A stretch of 64,000 nt of DNA from Paraglaciecola marina (GCF_004360155.1 NZ_SAIS01000004.1:124001-188000); one strand, 5' to 3'; positions 29,036 to 38,341 are shown, numbered from the stretch's first letter. Notes: a model not told the origin generated them from the sequence alone. Program-made: numbers and translations.

Positions 29036-31246
29036 TCAATCGGTGAGAGGCAAACTATAGGCCGACATGACTTCATCGGCCAGCGGCAACCGTGATTGAA
29101 CCTGCCACATAACATCAACATCATTTACCCCGATATTAATGCTCGAGTTAATCGGGTCAATATCGCTCTGTTCTATACTTAGCTCAATAAAGTTAGTTGA
29201 ACTGTTAGCTTCAATACTATGTGTATTTTGTGGCTCCCAGCTCCAATCTGAACCCGTTGATTTATATAAAGTAACTATGTCACCAGTGCCTTGTTGAATT
29301 AAATAATCAGCACCTGACAACGCCCAATCAGATGATTGGAAACCTGTAGAATTGTCGCCGTCAGAGTTGATAAACAAGTCAAAATAAGGCCCCATCTCGT
29401 TACCCTCCATCGCTATATATAAATATGTTTCATCAGCAATCACTTTTAATGATGTGACTTGTTGATTTTCGGCACTAGCGAGTAGCGAAATACTATCCCA
29501 ATCATTAGCATTACCATCAATTGAAATATTCACAACCACGGGCTGAATGGACGGTTCGGATTCAAGCTCAATTAAAGGTTCTGTTGGCCTTGTGTTTTTA
29601 TCCTCCCCCTCCACATATGCCGAGACAGTCATAGTTTGCTCGAGATTATTATAACCGTTTAACTCATCCCATAAGCCAACATTAGCGAGTTGAATGCTAT
29701 ATTCAGGGCGTGTGGCTATCACACCATGATTCGACACGTCTGCAATATGTAAGAATAAATCGTAACTACCTATGGCCAAATTATCAGGTAGTTTAATGTA
29801 CTCACCTATTTCTGTGGTACCGGATTGCCAAGTGCGTATATCATTGCCTGTAGCCTCTAGAACAATAGTCGTTTCTAGTCCTGTGATTTGATGCTTCAAT
29901 ATAAGTCGTAACTCCATAGCAGTAATGACAGACGTAAAACCATCATTATCAACAGTCAGCAAAAATGGTACATAATTGCCAGCATTGGCTGTAGCCACTG
30001 CTGTAGAGCTAGTCATCGCTAGGCGATAACCTAATCTATTTTTAATTTCGTCCATGCAGGCATCATCACCCTCGGTCCAATCGTTATTGACGGAATTATT
30101 ATAATCAGTATTGAGGTAACTATAATTAAGCTCATCCATGGTATTAACCACATCATCACTACAATCATTTGCATAAGACACTGGTGGAATAGCCCAATCC
30201 TCATCCTTGCAAGTCTCACCTCCCACAATAACAAATTGACTATCGTTTTGGTGGTAACTCTTTAGAATACCCACTGCATTACCCTGTTTTTCTCCTCCGG
30301 CAGTACCATAATCAGCATAGGTACCAGTATCAGAATCGTCTGTCAAAAAGCAGTCATTATGAAAACCAATCCGGGCAATATCTCCACCACTAAAAGCACC
30401 ATCAGCCGTTAAACTACCCTCTGTTCCACTAAGTCCAGCAGTAATTGGCGCATCAGCGCCGTATATAAGCTTTTGTTTCGCTTGTGGTGTTCTTACTTGC
30501 ACCATAGTCGACTCAGCAGTTGCCGTTAACAACGCGGCCAATACTTCACTTCTATCAAGCCAATTTTGGTCAGTATAGCTAGCACTAACGTCTCCGGCGG
30601 GACTAAAGTTATCGGTGTAGTATTGCTCGCCCCACGCACCAATGAAACCTTGTTGTATGGTTAATATAACATCAGCATTTTCGGTCAAAATGGGTTGTAG
30701 TTGCTCAATATGAGCAAGAATTGTGGCTTTATCAGGATCGCCATAAGGCTCACTAGCATTTTTATGATAATAAAAACGTACCACCATCTTAATGCCAGCT
30801 TCTCGGGCGGTATCAAAATCAGTTTGAGTTTGGCTTAAGGTCTGGCTCGACAACGTTGCGTTGTCAACGTAGTTATCTAAAATAAAAGCTCTTAAAATAA
30901 TGGTGGCATTAACGCTATAACTCGCATCAGCTGCTTGATAGCCATTTCTATTGGCGACCAAATCGTCTTTATTTAAAGGTATAAACGCACTGGTTTGTGT
31001 TTCTGTGTGCTGATAGAAACCTCTGCTAGGGTTAGCAATGTCTTCATCAGATTTAATATAATATTTGTTCGTTACAGTGAAGCCCCCTAATAATTCAGCT
31101 TCTGGTGCTGTTTCAGGCTCAGAAACACTCGGAATAGTTGGCGTCTCATTGCCGCCTACTTCTTGACCAGAACCAGTGCTGCCGCTACAACTAGATAAAG
31201 CAGCGATCAATAAACTAAATATCAATATATTTTGAAGAATTATCAT
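29036..31246 (-). CDS. DUF4874/DUF4832 lipoprotein with C-terminal CBM9-like domain
   Basis: A 736-residue lipoprotein with a canonical lipobox (AALSSC, Cys20) and a Gly/Ser/Pro-Glu linker to about residue 55. The DUF4874-like barrel (about 60-375) starts with NPSRGFYQH and carries Glu207 in GAWGE and Glu344 in VGGETC. The DUF4832 part follows to about 540 (RLGYRLAM, HIADVSNHG, RPEYSIQLAN). After an acidic linker, residues about 572-734 look like a CBM9-type binding domain (IDGNANDWDS, LYIAMEGN, FDLFINSDGDNSTGF). Putative surface glycanase plus binding module. It is the last gene after a receptor and a repeat lipoprotein on the minus strand. Catalytic function is inferred only. Confidence 0.77.
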   Translation of the reverse strand: MIILQNILIFSLLIAALSSCSGSTGSGQEVGGNETPTIPSVSEPETAPEAELLGGFTVTNKYYIKSDEDIANPSRGFYQHTETQTSAFIPLNKDDLVANRNGYQAADASYSVNATIILRAFILDNYVDNATLSSQTLSQTQTDFDTAREAGIKMVVRFYYHKNASEPYGDPDKATILAHIEQLQPILTENADVILTIQQGFIGAWGEQYYTDNFSPAGDVSASYTDQNWLDRSEVLAALLTATAESTMVQVRTPQAKQKLIYGADAPITAGLSGTEGSLTADGAFSGGDIARIGFHNDCFLTDDSDTGTYADYGTAGGEKQGNAVGILKSYHQNDSQFVIVGGETCKDEDWAIPPVSYANDCSDDVVNTMDELNYSYLNTDYNNSVNNDWTEGDDACMDEIKNRLGYRLAMTSSTAVATANAGNYVPFLLTVDNDGFTSVITAMELRLILKHQITGLETTIVLEATGNDIRTWQSGTTEIGEYIKLPDNLAIGSYDLFLHIADVSNHGVIATRPEYSIQLANVGLWDELNGYNNLEQTMTVSAYVEGEDKNTRPTEPLIELESEPSIQPVVVNISIDGNANDWDSISLLASAENQQVTSLKVIADETYLYIAMEGNEMGPYFDLFINSDGDNSTGFQSSDWALSGADYLIQQGTGDIVTLYKSTGSDWSWEPQNTHSIEANSSTNFIELSIEQSDIDPINSSINIGVNDVDVMWQVQSRLPLADEVMSAYSLPLTD

Positions 31247-31454
31247 AAGTTCCTAATGTACGTCTGTTTAAATCAGTTTTATCCTGAGTGCAGATATAAG
31301 GTCGGTGATTTTGCCAATGAAAATAGCCAGTGAGTAAAAGACTTTAGGTTGAAGCTAATACGAACAGGTGTCTTTGTTTTCGATAAAAAACCTATTTCTT
31401 TGCACACCAGTGATATTTTGAGCGCAAGAAGAGGATTAACATAATTAAGCTTTG

Positions 31455-31487
31455 AGAAAAACGGCACCTAACAAAGGCACCGTTTTA
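31455..31487 (-). terminator. Hairpin between the repeat lipoprotein and the DUF4832 gene
   Basis: On the minus strand, AAAACGGTGCC pairs with GGTGCCGTTTT (two G-U pairs) around TTTGTTA and runs into GTTTTTC. The pairing is good only in minus-strand RNA, so it ends or attenuates the transcript after the 31507-32718 gene and would lower expression of the DUF4832 gene behind it. Confidence 0.65.
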
Positions 31488-31506
31488 TCTAGCTTAATAG
31501 ACAGAT

Positions 31507-32718
31507 TTAAGGTGCTTCAGCAGTATAATCATACATACCAGCATCAGGTATTTGATCTGTTCCCCACCCAGCTCCTGTTCCTACAAACATCATTTTGATT
31601 GTCGTTATATCTGTAGGATTACCAATTTCACTTAGCGGAATAGACATGGTCGTGTAAACAGAATCACCGCCCTGTGCAGCTGCTGTGGTTTCTGCTTCGA
31701 CCCAAACGCTTTGATCCACAACTTTCTTATAAGAATTCCAGCCTTCTCCGGTATATTCAAAGCTATATCCATATTCAGCAACTAAGCCTGTTAGACTTGC
31801 CGCACCGCCAGCCATAGGTTCAGTAGTGGTATCACTATCATCTGTGTTCAAATATACACTGATCGTATGCCAAGCATCTTTGGCAGCTTTATGCTTTTGT
31901 GTAATGACTAAGTCGCTGTCATCTATATTAACGGTCACTGACTCAATGTTATTACCAAGAGGGGTAATATCATCATCTGCTTCCTCAATTTCAATGGTTA
32001 TTGGTTTATCAAATTGAAACATTGCATCATTGGGGGCTTGATCTGTTCCCCACCCAGCTCCGGTGCCTACAAACATAATATCGAATGCTGCGACGTCCAC
32101 TGGTTCGCCAATTTCACTTAATGGAATTGTGATAGTCGTAATTACAGTGTCACCACCTGTCGCTGTTGCAGTTGTATCTGCATCAACCCAACCACCTTGA
32201 TCTACGTCTTTTTTCGAAGCGTTCCAGCCTTCTCCAGTATATTCAAAGTTATATCCATATTCGGCAACTAAGCCAGTTAAGCTTGCCGCCCCGCCCGCTA
32301 TCGGCGTACTTGTGGTATCGGTGTCATCGGTATTTACATATACTCGAATGGTATGCCATGCGTCTTTAGCAGCTTTATGGGCTTGTGTTATGACTAAGTC
32401 AGTATCGACAACTTTATAAGACACATAGTCAATATCATTTCCAAGTGGGCTAATATCATCATCGGTTTCGGTAAGTAGTGCGACTTCTGCACTTGCTGCG
32501 GCTTCTTCTGCGGCGGCTAAGGCTGCGGCTTCTGCAGCTTCTGCTGCGGCAATGGCTTCTGCTTCCGCCTGTGCAGCGGCTTCTGCTTCTGCTTCTGCAA
32601 TAGCAGCGACAAGCGCTTCATCAACTGGCTCTACATTACTTTCTAGCTCTTGCTCCCAGCAACCGCTTAACGTTATAGACAGTAAACTCAGTACAAATAT
32701 ATATTTTAAACTCTTCAT
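31507..32718 (-). CDS. Lipoprotein with Ala/Glu-rich stalk and two tandem putative glycan-binding domains
   Basis: A 403-residue protein with lipobox ITLSGC (Cys20). Residues about 34-80 are almost entirely Ala and Glu (AEAEAEAAAQAEAEA and similar), a likely helical stalk. Two homologous domains follow, about 87-236 and 248-399. Each has ISPLGN or ITPLGN, HKAAKDAWHTI, NTDD, GGAASLTGLVAEYGY, TGEGWN, IPLSEIG and FVGTGAGWGTDQ. The same domain is single in the protein at 26778-27407. The design (lipid anchor, spacer, repeated beta-rich domains, position directly after a TonB receptor) is that of a surface glycan-binding protein, analogous to SusE/SusF, but no known family is recognised. Confidence 0.75.
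   Translation of the reverse strand: MKSLKYIFVLSLLSITLSGCWEQELESNVEPVDEALVAAIAEAEAEAAAQAEAEAIAAAEAAEAAALAAAEEAAASAEVALLTETDDDISPLGNDIDYVSYKVVDTDLVITQAHKAAKDAWHTIRVYVNTDDTDTTSTPIAGGAASLTGLVAEYGYNFEYTGEGWNASKKDVDQGGWVDADTTATATGGDTVITTITIPLSEIGEPVDVAAFDIMFVGTGAGWGTDQAPNDAMFQFDKPITIEIEEADDDITPLGNNIESVTVNIDDSDLVITQKHKAAKDAWHTISVYLNTDDSDTTTEPMAGGAASLTGLVAEYGYSFEYTGEGWNSYKKVVDQSVWVEAETTAAAQGGDSVYTTMSIPLSEIGNPTDITTIKMMFVGTGAGWGTDQIPDAGMYDYTAEAP
31522..32460 (-). repeat. Internal tandem duplication encoding the two binding-type domains
   Basis: The segments 32011-32460 and 31522-31977 are homologous at DNA and protein level; stretches around GCAGCTTTATG and CCAGCTCC are the same in both copies. It is an in-frame domain duplication inside one gene, with enough divergence that it is not very recent. 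Confidence 0.8.
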
Positions 32719-32819
32719 AAGAAATTGCTCTGCTGTATATGTTTATTGATGGGCGCCTAATATAGACGCCAACTTTTTATGGGTGTCCATCATGATTTTT
32801 AAGGGATCGGGTATATTGA

Positions 32820-35702
32820 TTAAAACTTATAACGTACACCTGCTTTTGCGGTTCGGCCCCACTCAGCATAACTACCCGGTAAGTTAGTGGTGCCACTGAA
32901 ACCATGCCAGCCTTCATCTAATAAGTTATCTAGTTGCACGTAAGCTTCTAGACCTTCAGCCACATAGAAGGTTGCCGATGCAGATGCCCATGTAGTTGGC
33001 GAAGCCATACTTTTATAGGTATCGGTAACACTACCATCTGCATCATAAACATTGAGTGGCGACCAATGACTGGTTACAAAAGCCTCTGAATGATAAGCCG
33101 ATAAATTTAAACTCATCTTATCGTTGTTATACAGCAGGCTGAGAGAGTAAGAGGTGTCTGGTATATTTTCTAAAACACCGACTGAAAATCCACTGACGAT
33201 AGACTCTGTATCGATATAAGTATAATTAGATGTAATACCAAAACCTGAATCAAAGAAGTGTTGCAAGGCAAATTCATATCCTAAGATTTTTGCTTGGTCT
33301 AAATTTCTTGGTCCTGCAATCGTAAAGGCCACTTCTTCATACATACCTGATGGGGCCCAACGTACTGGGTTCTCCACAAGATAAGTAGGTTTATCTTCTG
33401 GATTATCTTGATAAAGATCTATACCTGATTGCACAAAGCCTCTAATGTCTTTTTGAAATACAGCAGCACTAATCGAAGAACCCTCTTTGTAGTACCATTC
33501 AATAGATATATCGGCTTGCTGAGCGGTTACAGGGCTTAAATTGGGGTCACCAATATTAGTGATGTACCATTGATTATAAGTAAGGGCGTCATGATCTACC
33601 TGTGTTGATAGCTGGTCTATGCCCGGCCTTGACATCACTTCGGCGTACGACAAACGTACAAGTAGCTCTTCTGAAAATTCGAACTGAAGATTCATAGAAG
33701 GCAATAGTTTGTCGTAATCATTTTCGACCGAAATTGCAACGGTAGGCCCATAATCAACTACAGAAGCCCAAATAGTTTCAGGCGCCTCTGATACGCTTAA
33801 AATGGGTCTATCCCAACCAGTGGATGTCACATCAGTTTGCACATACCTCACACCTAGATTACCGGAGATGTTCACAAAATCGAATTCGGTGCTAAAGTTA
33901 GCTTGTACAAAGATAGACACAGTTTCTTCTTCAACAGCGCCTGACAAATTAGAGTTAAAAACGGGAAACAATGTATCCGAGTAGCCATCGACATAGGGCT
34001 CACCCGTAAGAGGGTTGATAACATTCGCATTCCCATCTGCTGACTTGATTGCTTCAAATGCATTGGCAACATCAAATATCGCAAACTCGCGAGGAAAATC
34101 TCCACTTACGCCATCAAGAAAATTATCAAACGGAAAAGCTTTTACTACATCAGCATCAACATCGTCCCATGTAAATGGCGCTCCGCTATACAATGACATG
34201 TTGGCGCTATTGTCATACTGCTCACGTTCTTTAGTTCGTTTGTTGTATACCACACCGTATTCAACACTATTTATAACGTCCAAATCCAAAAAAATCTGAT
34301 GTTCCAATGAAGCTCCTATCACTTCATCGTCAATATTAATGCCTTCTAACCGAGTAAAATGAGGACCAAATTGACCATTTCCAACAATGTCACTGACTTC
34401 AGTGATCCCCCCCTCATTATCAGCAAAATCTAAGGTAATGCTTGGTAAACCGCCATCTGTTAATTCCATCCTAGCGGTTGTCTCACCAGCAACTACAGGC
34501 ACAGAAACAACAAATCTATCTTTGCCACCGGCTTCGCGAGTTGCATTAGACATATATACATCACCGGTTAACACTGAGTTTTCAGTCACGTTATAGGTAA
34601 AGTTTGCCCCCAAATTGACAGTGTCTACAACACGATGCTCTTCAAGCGTCACCAATTGCGGTAAGAGATTTTGCACGGTTAGACCGGTAACTAATGTGCC
34701 TAGCGGATTCAACTCAGTTTTTATTCCACCATATGTAGCATCTGTGCCACTTGCGATAACGTCTGGGAAAAAATAAGATTCGGTATAACCTTTACTGGGC
34801 GTGTCTAAACGAGTCCATAATGCGTCAACAACAATATCTAAATCACTATTAGGTCTGTATTGGAATGCGGCAGAAATCGCTGTACGCTCTTTATTTTCTT
34901 CACGAGCAGTATAGGCAATGGTACCTGGGAAAATTAACTCGTTATCCGCTGGGTCGTTCGTTAGGCCATCACCATTTCGATCCCAAGACCAATTTGTACT
35001 GGTTGAAGGCTCCCACCAATTATCTGACAATTCATCAGTTCGAGTTGGCGCTCTGCTATATAGGGCAGAAACTAAAATACCCATAGTGTCATCATTAAAT
35101 GTATGACTACCTACGCCTGTTAACTTGTAACCATATTTATCTGCCTGTTCTCGATATATACCTTCAGCTCCGAAAGCACCATGAGTACCAGCGTTGTCAA
35201 ACGGTCGAGCAGTTTTAAGATTGATAGCGCCACCAATACTGCCTTCTAATTGCGAAGCGGTAACTGATTTATGCACCCAAGCTTCAGAAATAACCGAAGA
35301 AGGTAAAACGTCAAAAGCAAAGTCACGACTTGATGAATCTGTTGCCATAATACGATTATTGATTGTAACAATACTAAATTCTGGCCCCAAACCACGAATA
35401 CTCACGCCTTGTCCTTCACCTCCAGATGTTCTATCTATGGTGATACCTGTGATGTGTGATAACGAATCTGCTACGTTAGCATCAGGGAAAACACCTAACT
35501 CAGCTGCTGTAATGCCATCGACAATAGAATCGCTCTCACGTTTCACATCCAACGCCTTGATAAGACTTTTCTGAGAAGAAGTCACTGTGATGACTTCATA
35601 TTCATCCTCCATGACTTCTTCATCAGCAGCATAAGTAAATGCCGAACTACATAGCAGGCTTATTGCCAGAGTCAGTCTTGTTTTCCTAAATTTATTATTC
35701 AT
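32820..35702 (-). CDS. TonB-dependent receptor, carbohydrate type (receptor 1)
   Basis: A 960-residue outer-membrane receptor. A signal peptide ends near FTYAAD, and EVITVTS is a TonB-box-like segment. The plug has the form seen in sugar-locus receptors of Alteromonadales and Caulobacter: FPDANVADSLSHITGITIDR, IRGLGPEFSIVTINNR, SIGGAINLKTARPFD. The barrel ends in RYKF. It presumably imports oligosaccharides produced by the surface DUF4832-type proteins. A GAAATCAAATGAAA operator lies about 75 bases upstream. The repeat lipoprotein gene follows 101 bases downstream, so receptor and binding protein are probably co-expressed. It is a paralogue of the receptor at 39910-42642. Confidence 0.9.
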   Translation of the reverse strand: MNNKFRKTRLTLAISLLCSSAFTYAADEEVMEDEYEVITVTSSQKSLIKALDVKRESDSIVDGITAAELGVFPDANVADSLSHITGITIDRTSGGEGQGVSIRGLGPEFSIVTINNRIMATDSSSRDFAFDVLPSSVISEAWVHKSVTASQLEGSIGGAINLKTARPFDNAGTHGAFGAEGIYREQADKYGYKLTGVGSHTFNDDTMGILVSALYSRAPTRTDELSDNWWEPSTSTNWSWDRNGDGLTNDPADNELIFPGTIAYTAREENKERTAISAAFQYRPNSDLDIVVDALWTRLDTPSKGYTESYFFPDVIASGTDATYGGIKTELNPLGTLVTGLTVQNLLPQLVTLEEHRVVDTVNLGANFTYNVTENSVLTGDVYMSNATREAGGKDRFVVSVPVVAGETTARMELTDGGLPSITLDFADNEGGITEVSDIVGNGQFGPHFTRLEGINIDDEVIGASLEHQIFLDLDVINSVEYGVVYNKRTKEREQYDNSANMSLYSGAPFTWDDVDADVVKAFPFDNFLDGVSGDFPREFAIFDVANAFEAIKSADGNANVINPLTGEPYVDGYSDTLFPVFNSNLSGAVEEETVSIFVQANFSTEFDFVNISGNLGVRYVQTDVTSTGWDRPILSVSEAPETIWASVVDYGPTVAISVENDYDKLLPSMNLQFEFSEELLVRLSYAEVMSRPGIDQLSTQVDHDALTYNQWYITNIGDPNLSPVTAQQADISIEWYYKEGSSISAAVFQKDIRGFVQSGIDLYQDNPEDKPTYLVENPVRWAPSGMYEEVAFTIAGPRNLDQAKILGYEFALQHFFDSGFGITSNYTYIDTESIVSGFSVGVLENIPDTSYSLSLLYNNDKMSLNLSAYHSEAFVTSHWSPLNVYDADGSVTDTYKSMASPTTWASASATFYVAEGLEAYVQLDNLLDEGWHGFSGTTNLPGSYAEWGRTAKAGVRYKF

Positions 35703-36170
35703 ATTTTCACCACTCGATTTAGTTTTTTATTATGTGTAATCAATATGTCATAAACTTTTTATCAAAAAGAAACACTGAAATCAAATGAAATTTCAAAACA
35801 TTATCGAAACGAAACATAAATAGTCAAAAAAAACGCAAGTGAAACAAAAAGTGACATTAAAAAATGATTTTTTATATAGAAAAGACATAGTAAATTTCAT
35901 TTTGCAGCAATTAGGGAATATCGTTAAAGTTAAGGTTAAATCCCATTCAAGAAACGTATCATAACTGCAGATTTATTGAGGTTTCCAAACATACTCTGGT
36001 GATAGAGCGGCTCATCTGTGCGTAACGCAAACCACCCTAAAAGCGTGGTTCATATTGGATGGGGGTAATAGAATTAGATTCATCTTGATAAAGTCAGATG
36101 TCAGAAATTACCTATGACCATTTACTATGCTTTTCTGACTGTTACTTGATAGGCTAGCATGACTCTGAAT
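35703..36170. other. Spacer of 468 bases between receptor 1 and the BadF-type kinase
   Basis: The part next to the receptor (35703-35880) is AT-rich and holds its promoter and AgaR-like repeats. The part next to the kinase (about 35940-36170) contains a weak minus-strand hairpin, AACCAC (36029-36034 region) with GTGGTT (36045-36050), possibly the end of the kbaZ-agaS-kinase transcript. No coding frame is supported. Confidence 0.5.
35777..35850. promoter_or_regulatory. AgaR-like operator cluster before receptor 1
   Basis: Three GAAA-repeat elements: GAAATCAAATGAAATTTC (35777-35794), TCGAAACGAAACAT (35804-35817) and CGCAAGTGAAAC (about 35834-35845). The first shares its ATCAAATGAAA core with the site at 27491-27505. 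Arrangement and sequence resemble the tandem TTTC repeats bound by AgaR in E. coli. Confidence 0.65.
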
Positions 36171-37133
36171 TTAGAGGTTTTGCAACTTATGTAAGCATGA
36201 CTTAGAGGCAGTTTCACCTGATAAATGCATAGCATACAAAGCCGAGCCAATTACAGGGCTATACAAAGGTGATGAAATAGAAAAACGCAATGTAGTTTGA
36301 TTAAGGGCGTCTTTCATTGGCTTAGAAACCAATGAGCCCGAGCGAAACACACCGCCCGAAAATGAAAGGTTAACATGCTCATTTTCAGTAAAACCTAGCA
36401 CTTCACGGGTACTGAGTACAATTTTAGCTAGCTCTTTGCCGGCTTCTTCCATGATCCTCAAAGCTTCATAATCCCCTAAACCCGCAGCTTTGCTCACCAA
36501 AATTGATACCGCTGCAATCCGGCTACGCTCGCCTTGCCACTTAGACAATACGAGTCCGGTAATATCTAAATCTTGCCCAATAGCTAAGTCTTGTTTAATG
36601 ACTTCGTATAAAGGCCCTTTTTTTAATCTACCGTCAGACATTTGTGAGAATGCACGCAACCCGTTTATGGCAACCCAATATGCTGAGCCTTCGTCACTAA
36701 ACAGTTCTCCCCAACCACCACAACGAGCACGCTGATTTTTTCGCACGCCGTAAGCAATAGATCCAGTTCCAGCTACAATATTAATGCCGTCCTGCCCACC
36801 AAATGCAGCTGCCCAGCCGTTCACCATATCATTGTCACATTGGTATTGCTTTGCTGACAATATACTACTGGGCAACTCGGAGATGCGGTTATCGACTTCA
36901 CTATCTTCACCGAAAGCGGGTAACCCAAAGAAAGCGTAAGTAAGGTCATTAACGTTTTTTTTAGCTAAATGTAGCGTCTTTGAAATGCCACTTTCAATGA
37001 CATTCCTTGCTCCATCAAGTCCCACTTGGATGTGATAGCAGGTTGGCTCTGAATGTTCAGCTAAAATGTGACCATTTTTATCAATGAGCACAAACGCGGT
37101 TTTTGTGCCCCCGCCATCAACACCTAAAAACAT
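36171..37133 (-). CDS. BadF/BadG/BcrA/BcrD-family sugar kinase (candidate GalNAc kinase)
   Basis: A 320-residue ASKHA-fold kinase. The ATP-binding loop is FLGVDGGGTKTAFVLID, followed by VAGTGSIAYGV and GGWGELFSDEGSAYWVAI, all typical of the N-acetylglucosamine kinase branch of the BadF/BadG family. A late FSGGVFRSG is the adenosine motif. It is third in the kbaZ-agaS-kinase series, 29 bases behind agaS, which argues for phosphorylating the substrate of the AgaS route, that is GalNAc or galactosamine at O6. The locus also has a ROK kinase, so the two are either redundant or divide substrates. Confidence 0.85.
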   Translation of the reverse strand: MFLGVDGGGTKTAFVLIDKNGHILAEHSEPTCYHIQVGLDGARNVIESGISKTLHLAKKNVNDLTYAFFGLPAFGEDSEVDNRISELPSSILSAKQYQCDNDMVNGWAAAFGGQDGINIVAGTGSIAYGVRKNQRARCGGWGELFSDEGSAYWVAINGLRAFSQMSDGRLKKGPLYEVIKQDLAIGQDLDITGLVLSKWQGERSRIAAVSILVSKAAGLGDYEALRIMEEAGKELAKIVLSTREVLGFTENEHVNLSFSGGVFRSGSLVSKPMKDALNQTTLRFSISSPLYSPVIGSALYAMHLSGETASKSCLHKLQNL

Positions 37134-37162
37134 GAGACTTACCTCTTCTAACCATATCTCAC

Positions 37163-38314
37163 TTACAAGGCGTGGATATGCACTCCTTGAACCACACGAT
37201 TAATCGTACCCGATGAACTTGGATTATCTGGCGTATTATTTATCGCCAAAGAATGTTGTAAGGCATACACCTGAGCAGACGCAATAAATGGGAACATTAA
37301 ATAAGTATCGTCAACCTCAGACATATTATCCAACATCACACACTCACCTTGTTTAAACACTGGGTCACTTTTAGCCGTAATTGATAAAATCTGCCCAACT
37401 TCTTGATCATTCTGTAATTCTGCGAGTAACTCTAGGTCATATTGTCGAGTGTATGGATCGTTTGAAATAAAAATAATCACTAAGGTTTTATCATTAACCA
37501 CTGCTTTCGGCCCGTGGCGAAACCCTAGAGGTGAATCAAAGGTAGACAATGCTTGCCCGTCTGTTAGTTCAAGTAACTTCAAAGCTCCCTCTTGAGCCAA
37601 GCCTTTAGATACACCGCTACCCAAATAAACCACACGCTCGAACTTTTTCATTGCCACACTTTTCAACATCATATTGTAGGTTTTCAATAATGCTGAGGTC
37701 GCATTAATCGCTGCAGTTAAGTGCTGTTCGAAAGCATCCGAGGGGCAAAACACGTAAAGAGCAGTCAACAACATACAACTAAAACTTGAAGTCATAGCGA
37801 AGCTCTTATCATTGGTCTCTTCTGGCATAAGCAACGCAAGTTTATTGTCACCTTGGCAACGTTTATACAAGGCCCCTTCTGCATTACAAGTAATCGCAAT
37901 TTGAGAGCAGTTTTTTACCAGTTTTTCTGCACACTCAAATGCTGCAACACTTTCTGGGCTATTCCCTGAACGAGCGAATGACACTAATAAAGTGGGTACA
38001 TCCTCTTGAAAGAACTCATGGGGATTAGACACCAAGTCTGTAGTTGGAATGGCTTCAACTCGGCCACCAAAGCTTTTTAAAATAGCAGGGGCAATACTGG
38101 CACCTACAAATGCTGAAGTACCTGCACCAGTCAAAATTATGCGAATATTTTTGGTGTCTAACACTGGCCTTAAAAACGCTTCTATTTTGCCTTTGTTAGC
38201 CTCTAGCATTTGATAAGTTTTTTGCCATGTCGCGGGTTGCTGCTCAATTTCTTTGGCAGTCCAATAAGCATCCATACTTCGTAATGTTGCTTCTGAGTAA
38301 TCTAAATAGGTCAT
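37163..38314 (-). CDS. agaS: AgaS: galactosamine-6-phosphate deaminase/isomerase (SIS domains)
   Basis: A 383-residue protein, equal in length to E. coli AgaS (384). It has two SIS domains: the first with LTGAGTSAFVG and SFARSGNSPESVAAFE, the second with YLGSGVSKGLAQEGALKLLELT and FRHGPKAVVN. AgaS converts galactosamine-6-P to tagatose-6-P with release of ammonia. A strong ribosome site (AAGGAGG) precedes the ATG. It is the clearest marker that this locus degrades GalNAc and not only GlcNAc, since GlcNAc catabolism uses NagB. It lies 27 bases after kbaZ. Confidence 0.93.
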   Translation of the reverse strand: MTYLDYSEATLRSMDAYWTAKEIEQQPATWQKTYQMLEANKGKIEAFLRPVLDTKNIRIILTGAGTSAFVGASIAPAILKSFGGRVEAIPTTDLVSNPHEFFQEDVPTLLVSFARSGNSPESVAAFECAEKLVKNCSQIAITCNAEGALYKRCQGDNKLALLMPEETNDKSFAMTSSFSCMLLTALYVFCPSDAFEQHLTAAINATSALLKTYNMMLKSVAMKKFERVVYLGSGVSKGLAQEGALKLLELTDGQALSTFDSPLGFRHGPKAVVNDKTLVIIFISNDPYTRQYDLELLAELQNDQEVGQILSITAKSDPVFKQGECVMLDNMSEVDDTYLMFPFIASAQVYALQHSLAINNTPDNPSSSGTINRVVQGVHIHAL

Positions 38315-38341
38315 AATTTTACACCTCCTTCGTAGTTCGGC

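Noticed and set aside
31522-32460. Duplicated segment considered as a mobile-element footprint
   Set aside because: Both copies are in frame within one gene, with no terminal repeats or transposase nearby; it is an internal domain duplication.
32478-32619. Low-complexity tract considered as a CRISPR or tandem DNA repeat array
   Set aside because: There is no fixed repeat unit or spacer pattern; it is a coding Ala/Glu stalk in frame with a lipoprotein.
36029-36050. Short inverted repeat AACCAC/GTGGTT as terminator of the kbaZ-agaS-kinase operon
   Set aside because: The stem is only 6 bp and no T-run follows, and it is more than 100 bases past the stop codon; too weak to list as its own feature.
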